DNA of 64,000 bases from positions 2,773,001 to 2,837,000 of the forward strand of contig JAMKCF010000012.1 of assembly GCA_023634235.1 (NCBI GenBank). Direction: 5' to 3'. Shown in pieces: positions 41,801 through 46,778 of this stretch. Below the pieces are notes generated by a model. It made no database searches. It was not told the origin of the DNA and saw nothing but the letters and a program-made list of their open reading frames with translations. Both the position numbers and the translations under genes were made by a program. Source of the DNA: Pisaster brevispinus. Taxonomy: Eukaryota; Echinodermata; Asteroidea; Forcipulatida; Asteriidae. How positions within the stretch are numbered: the first letter of the stretch is position 1; every line of letters starts with the position of its first letter.

Positions 41801-43178
41801 CCTCTTTTAGTCTGCCTCATTCACTAATTAAAAACCTGTTCTCCCTCTTCCGACCTTCGATTTCATCTTTTGTGTCTGCTTCCTCTTGTGGTTGTACCAG
41901 CCCCTTCCCTCTATCCCCCCCCCCCCACTTTGTCTCATTCTTCATTATTCATGCAGGCTTGCTTTTTCGATGCACTTTCTGCCTATTCCCTTTTAATTTA
42001 TTTCCACATGACTGCTTCTGTAACACCAGTATACCTGTTTATATTGCAAACTGTGTTGTCATTTAGCCTACGAGAAAGACTCTGCTACGGTCGAAACCTC
42101 ACGACATTCTACTTTGCTGAGTTGATTGTTCTTTCCTCTGTCAAGTCAGAGTTTCATTGTGGCAACAACAATATTTTCAGCAAAAAACAATTACTCCAGA
42201 AGCTCCAAAAAGTTCCAAACAAATAGTACCGCACATGAGCAAGGAAAATACTTCAGAACACCAGTGTGAAGTGGTTAAAGGTAGGATCATTGGTTTTTGT
42301 CAGCGTAATGCTGATTAATAAGCAAAATTATAAAGAAAGATACGAACTGCCATTTGTGATTTAAGTTTCAGCTGAATACAGTGTCTATACACATGTGCTT
42401 GCTGAGAAAATAGCAAAAAACTGTCAGAGTTTTTTCACAAAACATTGAATCCATCCACGTTTAGTGAGGTGACAGCGTGTACCAACCGTTACCCCATCTC
42501 TGGCTGCAGCATTCGCGATTGGACACCAACCCTCAGAAATATGAGAAATGATTCATGCATGAATCATTGCTCAGATTCAAATGTTTTGGGGTGATAAATT
42601 ATCCCAACCATATTACATGTAGCTTGATAGGGAATCCTTTCTCAAAATAGTTTATAGGCCCTTCTATCAACAGCTGAATTGCTTCTCACCAAGTTAATTT
42701 TTATGGTTGTTAATTTCTGGAGTATTTACTGATCTAAAACCCTACCTTAAGTACAATTTCACCAATAGTTGCCAAACCTGTACTTTGTCACATCAGTGCA
42801 AAAACGTTGTATCTTGATTTTGCAAAAGTGTTGTATCTCACACGAAAATGTTCCAGGCAAAAACTTGGTATCACGGCACGTACTTGTTTTGTGTGTACAT
42901 CCGGGCTATTTTATTTTTTAAGGATGTTTTGATAATTTCAAACCGCGAACTCACGTGTAGCGCAGGGTGTTTTAGGAGATTCAACGTTTTGGCACTGACA
43001 GGACGACTTTGTCTATGAGGGAGATCTCTGACACCATCTCACAAGGCACTTACTTGTATGCATGATACTGTTTCAGGACATCATGAAGGTAATCTCTCTC
43101 TCTAGAATTCAACAAGATCTTAGACTTATGGTGAAACCGTTGCAAGTTCCGCTGGTGGTCGTCCGAGCTTCGTCCCAT
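18850..43178 (-). CDS. WHRN: Whirlin, complete coding region, 16 exons
   Basis: Whirlin is a cytoplasmic scaffold of actin-based protrusions; in vertebrates it joins Usher type 2 proteins and myosin XVa in stereocilia and photoreceptors. Exons (high to low): 43054-43178, 40817-41055, 36772-36921, 35682-35856, 34638-34832, 33519-33742, 32320-32537, 31080-31239, 29720-29881, 28384-28533, 27931-28202, 26255-26441, 21500-22679, 20643-20878, 20147-20247, 18850-19005. All junctions are GT-AG, phases agree throughout, and the sum is 3930 nt, giving 1309 aa against about 907 in human. Domain order is HHD1 (about 20-95), PDZ1 (133-220), PDZ2 (259-340), HHD2 (660-740), PDZ3 (1212-1302), the order that defines whirlin. 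The extra length lies in the linker and in exon 13. Start codon choice is explained under exon 1. Confidence 0.95.
19978..20075. repeat. Half-copy of CCAATTTCAT/GCTTA family
   Basis: CAAATTTCATAAAAGCTGCT followed by TTGCTAAGCGCAGAAAC and GCTAAGCAGAAACCAGC. One end only; lies in the last whirlin introns. Confidence 0.45.
21205..21440 (-). mobile_element. tRNA-derived SINE (family A), near full length
   Basis: On the minus strand: a 5' part (CCCAGGTTGTTTCATAAACT, CTGCTGTATAGCAG-like segment, CCAAACAAAGATATTGAC), then a tRNA head with GGTAGAGCGCCAGC and GGTTGCAGGATCAAGTCCCG, then tail TTTTTCTTTGTTCAACCC. It lies just beyond whirlin exon 13 in the intron, about 60 nt from the donor. Confidence 0.75.
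21500..22679 (-). CDS. WHRN: Whirlin exon 13: 1180-nt disordered exon
   Basis: The largest exon, about 393 residues between HHD2 and PDZ3. It opens with a short coiled-coil-like stretch ([15 protein letters not shown]), then acidic and Ser/Pro-rich sequence ([25 protein letters not shown]). Near its end are EPIYAKIDL, a possible phosphotyrosine site, and FKVTF (21544-21555), which fits the RVxF consensus for protein phosphatase 1 docking. Acceptor TTTTGCAG|ACC, donor ATTCT|GTAAGA. It accounts for much of the extra length over human whirlin. Confidence 0.93.
23083..23240. repeat. 56-bp tandem triplicate
   Basis: Copies begin TGACTTTAAAATATTC (23083), TGACATTCAAATATCTG (23139) and TGACTTTGAAATATCTG (23195), each followed by a GTATTgaATAcTTTAAtTAGTC stretch. 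The third is truncated. Confidence 0.85.
24158..24325 (+). repeat. GGCCATGGCCTC-family repeat, copy 1
   Basis: From TGGAGTTTCATCTTTGAGAG through GAGGGCAAGGCCATTTTCAT and GGGGCACCAAGGCCAAGACC to AATTCCAGGTC. Reverse-complement copies occur at 41107-41275, 45025-45185 and, more diverged, 52850-53025. Confidence 0.75.
24365..24720. repeat. 71-bp tandem array, about 4-5 copies
   Basis: TTCAGATAAGAACTTGTC begins at 24365, 24436, 24507 and 24578, exactly 71 bp apart; the first three full units are nearly identical, the last ones diverge. The array is followed by GTTTTGACTAGCCTGCTCTAGTC, which also ends a single copy of the same family split by a SINE at 31.4-32.07 kb. Confidence 0.9.
26255..28202 (-). 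CDS. WHRN: Whirlin exons 11-12: proline-rich segment and HHD2
   Basis: Exon 11 (27931-28202) starts with a Pro-rich stretch ([20 protein letters not shown]) and then [20 protein letters not shown], the first half of HHD2. Exon 12 (26255-26441) gives the second half, with [20 protein letters not shown] and DLGRFDSMV. The acceptor of exon 11 must be AATAG|CAAGC: the AAG three bases downstream would shift the frame. The donor of exon 12 is GTACAG, slightly weak. Confidence 0.93.
26911..27570. mobile_element. Inverted-end element with seven GCTACTTCGTGAAA motifs
   Basis: Lies in the whirlin intron between exons 11 and 12. The 30 bases at 26911-26940 (ATTCGTCAGCGTTTTCACGA then AGTAGCACGC) are exactly complementary to 27541-27570. 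Inside are five more copies of the GTGCTACTTCGTGAAA word, at about 27147-27162, 27190-27210 (inverse), 27237-27251 (one change), 27281-27301 and 27361-27376. An alternating GC run lies near 27260-27270. No open frame is evident; target duplication unclear. Confidence 0.85.
27698..27766. repeat. Long hairpin, 32-bp arms and 5-nt loop
   Basis: 27698-27729 (AGTTAGTGGCCTGACATTTT and on to GCAGA) pairs with 27735-27766 with three mismatches; A and T tracts outside extend the stem. Related AAAGACTCTGCTACGGTCGA sequence near 42071 suggests part of a dispersed repeat. Confidence 0.85.
28280..28306. repeat. (AG)n microsatellite
   Basis: AGAGAG run of about 26 nt inside the whirlin intron between exons 10 and 11. 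Confidence 0.9.
28384..32537 (-). CDS. WHRN: Whirlin exons 7-10: low-complexity linker
   Basis: Four exons (32320-32537, 31080-31239, 29720-29881, 28384-28533) encode Ser/Thr/Pro/Gln-rich sequence without a recognised fold. Exon 9 has a basic patch ([20 protein letters not shown]). Exon assignment rests on consensus splice sites and on unbroken phase between PDZ2 and HHD2. Exon 8 has no domain of its own and would be missed by homology alone; it is supported by acceptor TTCACAG|AAACAC, donor GGTG|GTAAGA and phase 0/1 fit. Alternative splicing of this block is possible. Confidence 0.82.
28829..29267 (-). mobile_element. tRNA-Leu-derived SINE (family B), near full length
   Basis: On the minus strand: head GGCGTGTCGTGGCCGAGCGG with B box GGTTCGAGTCCCGG, then the conserved body TCCTTCGGATGGGACGTAAA, GTGCACTTATCG and CACAGCACCTTGTAAACC, and a tail ending ATTATTATTATTATTA. 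Anticodon position reads CAA. It lies within a whirlin intron (exons 9-10). Confidence 0.85.
29276..29410 (-). mobile_element. Decayed tRNA-Leu SINE head (family B)
   Basis: Minus strand reads GCGTGTCGTGGTCAAGTGGT, then GGTTGGAATCCCAGTCGGGA and GTGTCCTTGAGCAAGACAC. It sits next to the better copy at 28829-29267 in the same orientation, separated by about 10 bp. Confidence 0.65.
29481..30620. repeat. ATAATAATAA-GCATTTATAGAGTGCC repeat fragments
   Basis: A trinucleotide run, then GGCATTTATAGAGTGCCTTT and a GTCTTCAGCAATTTCTTGAA segment (29481-29660). After whirlin exon 9, two related segments follow: GAGATTTGAAGGAGTCAGTAGAGG (from about 30011) and GAGATTTGAATGAGTCAGTAGAGG (from about 30323), each with GTTGAAATTAAGA and AGACGACCA downstream. 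Looks like two partial copies of one dispersed repeat interrupted by the exon; family unknown. Confidence 0.5.
31370..32070. repeat. Copy of the 71-bp-array family, split by a SINE
   Basis: Left part (31375-31514) has GAGAACTTGTCTCACTATT and GCCAGGGAGTAGAT; right part (31926-32065) has GTGGATCAAGGGGACTTCTC and TTTTGACTAGCCTGCTCTAG. Both match the unit and the 3' flank of the array at 24365-24790. The SINE at 31515-31925 interrupts it. Confidence 0.7.
31515..31925 (+). mobile_element. tRNA-Leu-derived SINE (family B), complete with target duplication
   Basis: Head CGTGTCGTGGCCGAGTGGAT, anticodon CAA in GGACTCAAGCTC, B box GGTTCGAGCCCCGG, conserved body TTCGTCCTTCGGATGGGACG, GTGCACTTATCG, CAGCACCTTGTAAACCATTA, and an AT-rich ATATTATTATT tail. 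It is flanked by TACCTTGG at 31507-31514 and 31926-31933, an 8-bp direct duplication, showing retroposition into an older repeat. Lies in the whirlin intron between exons 7 and 8. Confidence 0.9.
32741..33240 (-). repeat. About 500-bp dispersed repeat, copy 1
   Basis: The minus strand shares blocks, in the same order, with the plus strand of 53230-53770: GTTCAGGATGTAGTGATGCATGATGGGA, GAGCTACATTATTATTG, AAATGGTCCAATG and CCGTCCCAGCGC (53 kb: CCATCCCAGCGC). Function unknown; no intact frame. Confidence 0.65.
33519..34832 (-). CDS. WHRN: Whirlin exons 5-6: PDZ2
   Basis: Exon 5 (34638-34832) gives a short linker and the start of PDZ2 (RRVIITLSS then [19 protein letters not shown]). Exon 6 (33519-33742) gives [20 protein letters not shown] and the remainder, ending [12 protein letters not shown]. 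The carboxylate-binding loop is GFNI. Exon junction is phase 2 (AA|G gives Lys). The order PDZ1-PDZ2 directly after HHD1 matches vertebrate whirlin long forms. Confidence 0.95.
33785..33812. repeat. (TAA)n microsatellite
   Basis: AATAATAATAATAATAATAAT run followed by a GAAATATATAAAGTGCC segment typical of dispersed repeats. Confidence 0.85.
34167..34410. mobile_element. MITE-like element, second full-length copy
   Basis: Starts GGGCCCAATTTCATGGCTCT and ends AGGCAGAGCCACGAAATTCGGCC, its imperfect inverse. Interior ATTCTTTGCTTACA and AAGCAAAGAATGCCTAGTA words match the copy at 18.46 kb, in reversed order. About 245 bp. The left flank is a tRNA-like GAATTCGAACCCACTACTCCC fragment also related to 35930-35985. 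Confidence 0.75.
34899..34985 (+). mobile_element. Truncated tRNA-Leu SINE head (family B)
   Basis: GTGACCTGGCCGATCGGTCT, CACCAGACTCAAGTTCTAGTG and CATGTGTCCTTGACAG; the body is missing. It is followed by a TACTCGTACTTGGTACTCGTAC stretch of simple-sequence character. Confidence 0.6.
35240..35640. repeat. CATGCATG-family repeat, copy 1
   Basis: Shares with 42280-42750 and 52138-52590 the blocks TTTAACGAGGAGACAG, CATCTCTGGCCGCAGCATTCGC, CCTCAGAAAGCTAAGAAACG, ATGCATAAATC, AGGGAATCCTTTCTCAAGATAG and GGAGTATATACCAATCTATGACCC. An eroded copy is at about 1320-1610. It ends about 40 bp from whirlin exon 4. Confidence 0.75.
35682..36921 (-). CDS. WHRN: Whirlin exons 3-4: PDZ1
   Basis: Exon 3 (36772-36921) carries the first strand and carboxylate-binding loop [18 protein letters not shown]; exon 4 (35682-35856) carries [16 protein letters not shown] and the helix and last strand of the domain. 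The carboxylate loop is GFSI, so a class I ligand groove is expected. The junction is phase 1 (G|AA gives Glu). A PDZ split between the glycine-rich hairpin and GDQIL is usual for this family. Confidence 0.95.
35930..36000 (-). repeat. tRNA-like fragment
   Basis: Minus strand CACTCTCGACGGTCTAGTGG, then a TCTAGAATGG region and GGTTCGAATCCTACC, which is a B box. A tRNA-derived SINE scrap of a third type; the head cannot fold as a complete tRNA. Confidence 0.45.
37115..37400 (+). mobile_element. LINE-like fragment, end of a reverse transcriptase ORF
   Basis: The plus strand encodes a decayed stretch with KAL...[13 protein letters not shown] residues followed by a 3' region containing GTAGCCCCTTACCAAGGGTT. 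The minus strand at 41304-41616 is a sister copy, with [20 protein letters not shown] and [15 protein letters not shown], which resembles the RT tail (RTxSLWNSLP type) of non-LTR elements. Both are truncated and carry stops. Confidence 0.5.
37440..37475. repeat. (AAAT)n-like simple repeat
   Basis: AAATAAATAAATAGATAAATAAAT-like run of about 35 nt. Confidence 0.85.
37685..37732. repeat. (ATACA)n simple repeat
   Basis: Two runs of ATACA pentamers separated by TCGAG; about 48 nt in total. Confidence 0.85.
38508..38655. repeat. Relic of CCAATTTCAT/GCTTA family
   Basis: Starts GTCCAATTTCATAAAGCTTA, carries GGGGCACCAGTCACAAC and ends AGTTTCTGTGCTAG; only one end is recognisable. Confidence 0.5.
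38755..38990. repeat. Two inverted GTCGTGG...GGTCCTTTA modules
   Basis: GGGTCGTGGTCTTTCGGCTTGGTCCTTTAGATCATATGGCCACAATCCTGCAAGGTTTTA-like sequence (38757-38816) recurs as GGGTCGTGG near 38847 and, inverted within it, as AAAGGACCGAGTCGAAGGC near 38864 and GCCACAACCCTCCAAGATTTTA near 38900. A related GACCCTGCAAGGTTTTAAAC occurs at 5530-5550. Dispersed family of unknown type. Confidence 0.45.
40817..41055 (-). CDS. WHRN: Whirlin exon 2: second half of HHD1
   Basis: Acceptor CCTCCCAG|GGACC, donor AGAG|GTAAGA. It encodes [20 protein letters not shown] and then [10 protein letters not shown], the hallmark second part of a harmonin-homology domain, followed by a Gly/Ser/Asn linker. A dispersed GGCCATGGCCTC repeat starts only about 50 bp upstream of the acceptor. 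Confidence 0.93.
41107..41275 (-). repeat. GGCCATGGCCTC-family repeat, copy 2
   Basis: Plus strand CTGGAAATACATGGAGGCCA, GAGGCCATGGCCTCTG, then GCCCTTTGCAAAAATGAAAA and AAAGATGAAATTCCAGGCCT. It begins about 50 bp upstream of the whirlin exon 2 acceptor and so lies where a branch point would be expected. Confidence 0.8.
41304..41616 (-). mobile_element. LINE-like fragment, end of a reverse transcriptase ORF
   Basis: About 100 codons remain open on the minus strand. [20 protein letters not shown] and [14 protein letters not shown] resemble the region after the RT domain of non-LTR retrotransposons. The same module lies in opposite orientation at 37115-37400. The family was not determined. Confidence 0.5.
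42280..42750. repeat. CATGCATG-family repeat, copy 2
   Basis: From AAAGGTAGGATCATTGGTTT to GGAGTATTTACTGATCTAAAACCC. It contains GATTCATGCATGAATC, a perfect palindrome (about 42550-42565). Lies in whirlin intron 1. Confidence 0.8.
43054..43178 (-). CDS. WHRN: Whirlin exon 1: start and first half of HHD1
   Basis: ATG at 43178-43176 opens 41 codons plus two bases (AA) before the donor AA|GTAAGT. The residues [20 protein letters not shown] match the amphipathic helix that starts a harmonin-homology domain. Joined to exon 2 they complete one HHD. The frame stays open upstream as far as I could read, but without another in-frame ATG, so this ATG is the best start; an earlier exon cannot be excluded. 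Confidence 0.8.
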
Positions 43179-43216
43179 CTTGCTCGTTTTTAAGTACCTC
43201 CCTCTTACTCCGCAGC

Positions 43217-43240
43217 TCACAGTCCCTTCCTCAGAATCAT
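43217..43240 (-). other. Short upstream ORF before the whirlin start
   Basis: An out-of-frame ATG at 43240-43238 opens a 7-codon frame ending in TGA at about 43217, roughly 40 nt before the whirlin ATG. If the transcript begins upstream of 43240, it could dampen translation. Confidence 0.4.
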
Positions 43241-43604
43241 TTTTTTTTTCTTCCTAAAAGTCTGGAGTATCTCTCATCAATTCAAGCGAGGTAAACCATT
43301 TGGTCAAATAATATGAAGCTATTGAACTCCTACTGCGTAATGTCCGATGAATTAATAAAGAAGTTGATCGTGGTGGTACAGCATTCCCTCTTCATATGAA
43401 GTATTGATAATTTTCTTTTTAACAGAAAATTGTTTCCGCTCTGTAGCCTAATGATCCATCCCCTGATAACATCTTCTGCTCTGTAGGTTTTAAAGTTGTC
43501 GCGTATTCACTGAAATTTCCACCTGTATTTAAAAAATAGAGAAAATAAAAGAGTAAAGATCTACATGACAAGCGCAAATTCACATCTTTTATAAGTGCCG
43601 ACTC

Positions 43605-43642
43605 TTTACTTACAGTGAGCAGAGCAATGAAATTGGGCCCAA
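43605..43642. repeat. End fragment of CCAATTTCAT/GCTTA family
   Basis: CTTTACTTACAGTGAGCAGAGCAATGAAATTGGGCCC-type end only (last 35 bp of the family). Confidence 0.55.
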
Positions 43643-44339
43643 GAATGACAGAGAGACAAAGGTTGTCAGTAATAATCAGCAACGGGGAGATCGGACAGGT
43701 ATTCAGTACAGTACTTAGACACTTAATTTCAGACAATGAAAGGATGATTGACAGTAGGCCTACCGCATTACTACAAACATGAACATGATGAGTGCAATAA
43801 TACAAATTGTAATATTAAAAAAATTATAATATTAGTAATTAGGTCAACCACCAGAGTCCAACAGTAAATGTAAGTGCTGCAATACCATAGTATAGACCAT
43901 AACCTGTGATATCACATGTTTACACAAGAGCCACAGAGCCTGGACTTCCTGCAGGCACGATTTGTACAAAGCTCAAAGACAGAAGACATTAAACTTATGG
44001 AGATTGCGCTGTCTGATTTTTATCAATTTTTGATACGAAGAAAGGTGCCACATCTAAAAACTTGTTCAGCTGTTACTATTAACTCTTTAACTAATATGAG
44101 GAAATCATGACCACAAAATGTCCAGTTTCCTAGTGTAAATGACCAGTGCAGTATCATCTTGCCTGCCACAAAGGCCCAAGAATAGGCCAGGCCATTCTTT
44201 TAGTAAACAAAGGTTGAAAGCCTACACTGTCATAATGGTTTATTTATTGCTCTTATGGCTTGTTAGAGCAAGGTGAATCACTCAACGGAGTTCGGATTAC
44301 ATCTTCCAAAATCCAATGATGTTGTTACACTATCCCTTT

Positions 44340-44470
44340 AACTTGGGCTACGGCTATGGCTGGATCGCCGCCTCATCAAGCATTGAAGTATAGGACATCC
44401 ATAGAAACACCCTTAGCAACAGCCGCAGCTGTAGCTGAAGCCGCCAATATGGAAACGGCCTTACTCTATG
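44340..44470. repeat. GGCTATGGCT repeat, copy 2
   Basis: GGGCTACGGCTATGGCTGGA to CCGCCAATATGGAAACGGCC; inverse of 14550-14690, with CAAGCATTGAAGTATAG and CCTTAGCAACAGCC in common. Confidence 0.6.
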
Positions 44471-44764
44471 AGTAATATCAAGTTACTTCAGGCAGTACAC
44501 TTAACAGCAAGTTCCTGTATCGACTTCATTTTATCTTTGCTCTATGGTTTCATGGCTTCATTAGAGCTTGTGGTCTTTTTTTCAACCATGGTTGCTCCTG
44601 AACAATACATGTACCTGCTTACTTTTAATTAGTAACCTGAGCAGGTCGCTATTATATCAGCATTCTTGCCTACTCAGATTAATTACCCAAGAGAAACTAT
44701 AACAGTGAGAGTAGATGTTGACAACAAGAAACGTAACCATCAATTGGTAATTTCTGGAGTTTAT

Positions 44765-44945
44765 AGGCTGTTTTCAAAACCATGGCTTGGGCTAGGGCTT
44801 AGGCTCCGTCCACCTTATTATTTAACTCTGTAAGAAAAGCGCACGTTTTCTAAATCACGGATGGAGCATTGAGCCCAAGCCCAAGCCCAAGCCTAAGCCG
44901 AAGCCTAAGCACAAGCCAAGCAGTAGTTTCGAAAAGGGCAACAGA
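44765..44945. repeat. Inverted-end element with CCCAAG/CTTGGG ends
   Basis: Left TTCAAAACCATGGCTTGGGC then GGCTTAGGCTCCGTCC, right GGATGGAGCATTGAGCCCAA then CCCAAGCCTAAGCC and GCCAAGCAGTAGTTTCGAAA: the ends are inverse copies. The right arm has amplified (CCCAAG)n. About 180 bp. Confidence 0.7.
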
Positions 44946-45024
44946 TTTCATCAAAGAACTTTTGGGAACAATATCCTTAGCACTAGAAAATTACGTCTAC
45001 ATGTAGCTAAAGCTATGGAGGATT

Positions 45025-45185
45025 CACAGGCTTAGAATTAAACGGAGGCCATGGTACCATGGCCTCTGTTGCCCTTTGTCTTTGCCTTGGTGCCCTTCCA
45101 AAAGTTTTCCATAGACTTAAGAGAGTGCCCTTTGCAAAATGAAAATGGCCTTGCCCTCTCAAAGATGAAATTCTAGGCCTTTTTT
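45025..45185 (-). repeat. GGCCATGGCCTC-family repeat, copy 3
   Basis: Plus strand ACGGAGGCCATGGTACCATGGCCTCTG then GCCCTTTGTCTTTGCCTTGG and AAAGATGAAATTCTAGGCCT. Same orientation as copy 2. Confidence 0.75.
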
Positions 45186-45757
45186 TATACTAGTGGAGCT
45201 TTATAAATACTTAGCTTTCAGATTGAAGCTAATCAATTTTGTTTTTGATCTCTACCATTTTAATCCAATATTGTCCAACTGTACAGCTGAGCATAAAAGA
45301 TTCTGTGTAGAATTTAACTACTTTACGTCAGATGACGTGTAGGCCCTATCACACCCAATTTTTTTGGACTGCCCTATGAAGGATGTTTTTTTTTAAATGC
45401 CCAGAACAACCTCGGAGCGTCATGTTTAATTTGTTGCAGTCAGTCAGACACGGCTGACGTGAATATCCACCTGGACATTCCATTATGTAGCATACGTACA
45501 GGCATGCACCTATGTACCATACCATGCTTCGTTTCACCCATACAAAGAGGGACAGATGGTACTGGAATTTACACTCGAAATCTCCCTTTAAACAGGGCAC
45601 ATTGCCTTTGGATTGGCCGCTTTGGACTAAAAAAGCGTTTGTTATGAAAAAAATATGGTTGGAAATAGCCTACATGTATAATGATTCAAAAAATATCCCT
45701 TGAAATTTAATAGATGTTAAATTGGCATCGGGGATAAAGAATACTATTTGGTTAACA

Positions 45758-45900
45758 GGCCTTGAACTTCGCTCTTGGAGGGGCACAGCAATTTTCCTCT
45801 GGTAAGGGGCACTCTATGAGGAAAATGTAAATTTGTATTGGAATTTTGTAAAGGGCACAACAGCAAGGCCACAAAATGGGGGACTGTATATTCTGCTAGT
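45758..45900. repeat. Distant relative of the GGCCATGGCCTC family
   Basis: AGGCCTTGAACTTCGCTCTTGGAGGGGCACAGC, AAGGGGCACTCTATGAGGAAAATG and AAAGGGCACAACAGCAAGGCC share the order of words of the family but no long match. Confidence 0.4.
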
Positions 45901-46778
45901 TGTATTCCAGAGGCAAATTTATGTTTTTTAATCACTACTTACACATGTACAACATGTACTAATATAGCAACACTCTGCATACAATTGTAGGTGTTTTAGT
46001 GAATGAACAACTCTTTAAAAAGGATTTATAAGCAGTAATTCTAAATGGCAAAAGTCTGAGAAGTTTTAAGGCAATGTGGTGATCCTGTAACTAACTCAGG
46101 ACAAATTCAGTTTTGTGTTGCGCTCATACAGTGCTCAATCAATGACAAACTACAACAAATTACAAAGTCTCTAAAAAGTCTAACCTCGTGTCTATATTTA
46201 GTTGCGATAATCGTAACCCTCATCCTTTCGAGGGTTTATCCCCACTAGTGTAGACTGTAGTACTAGTAGTATTAATGACTTAATTAGACTGAATAGTTTA
46301 GGTAAATTCCCCCAGACAACGATGCTCACAAAAGATGCAAAATCTGACCATTCAACCAAGCTTTTTCATCATAAAATTATTTTTTTAAATATGTATCATT
46401 GACTCTTCCTCAAATGCTCAGGTAGTGATAAATGTTGTAGCTAACGATCATTGAAAAAGTATTGTTCAGCATCCACATATTTTCACCCTATTCAATCAAT
46501 TACATGTCTACAGTCTTGTCTAGAAACAAAAACAACAGGTGTCTGTTGTCTAAAACCATAATTAATTGATACACACTTGGTTGCACTCACTTGCATTGAC
46601 GAAGTGTGATTGGCCCGCTTATGAAAACTCATGAATATTCATATTTGACAGGTGATGACCCCTTTCCTTTTACAAAATACACACATCATGGAGTTGTGAC
46701 CGAAACTTCGTAGGAAAATGTAAATTTTGAAGCTCTTCGACTCACCTGAAAGACCTGGGAAACAGCTCAATAACATCC

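Larger units (their letters stand above)
43240..46778. other. Intergenic region between divergent whirlin and FAM204A
   Basis: About 3.5 kb that must contain both promoters, unless more 5' exons exist. Repeats listed separately occupy much of it (43605, 44340, 44765, 45025 and 45758). No TATA or CpG island is obvious next to either start; the last 200 bp before FAM204A are ordinary A/T-rich sequence. No other gene is recognised. Confidence 0.5.
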
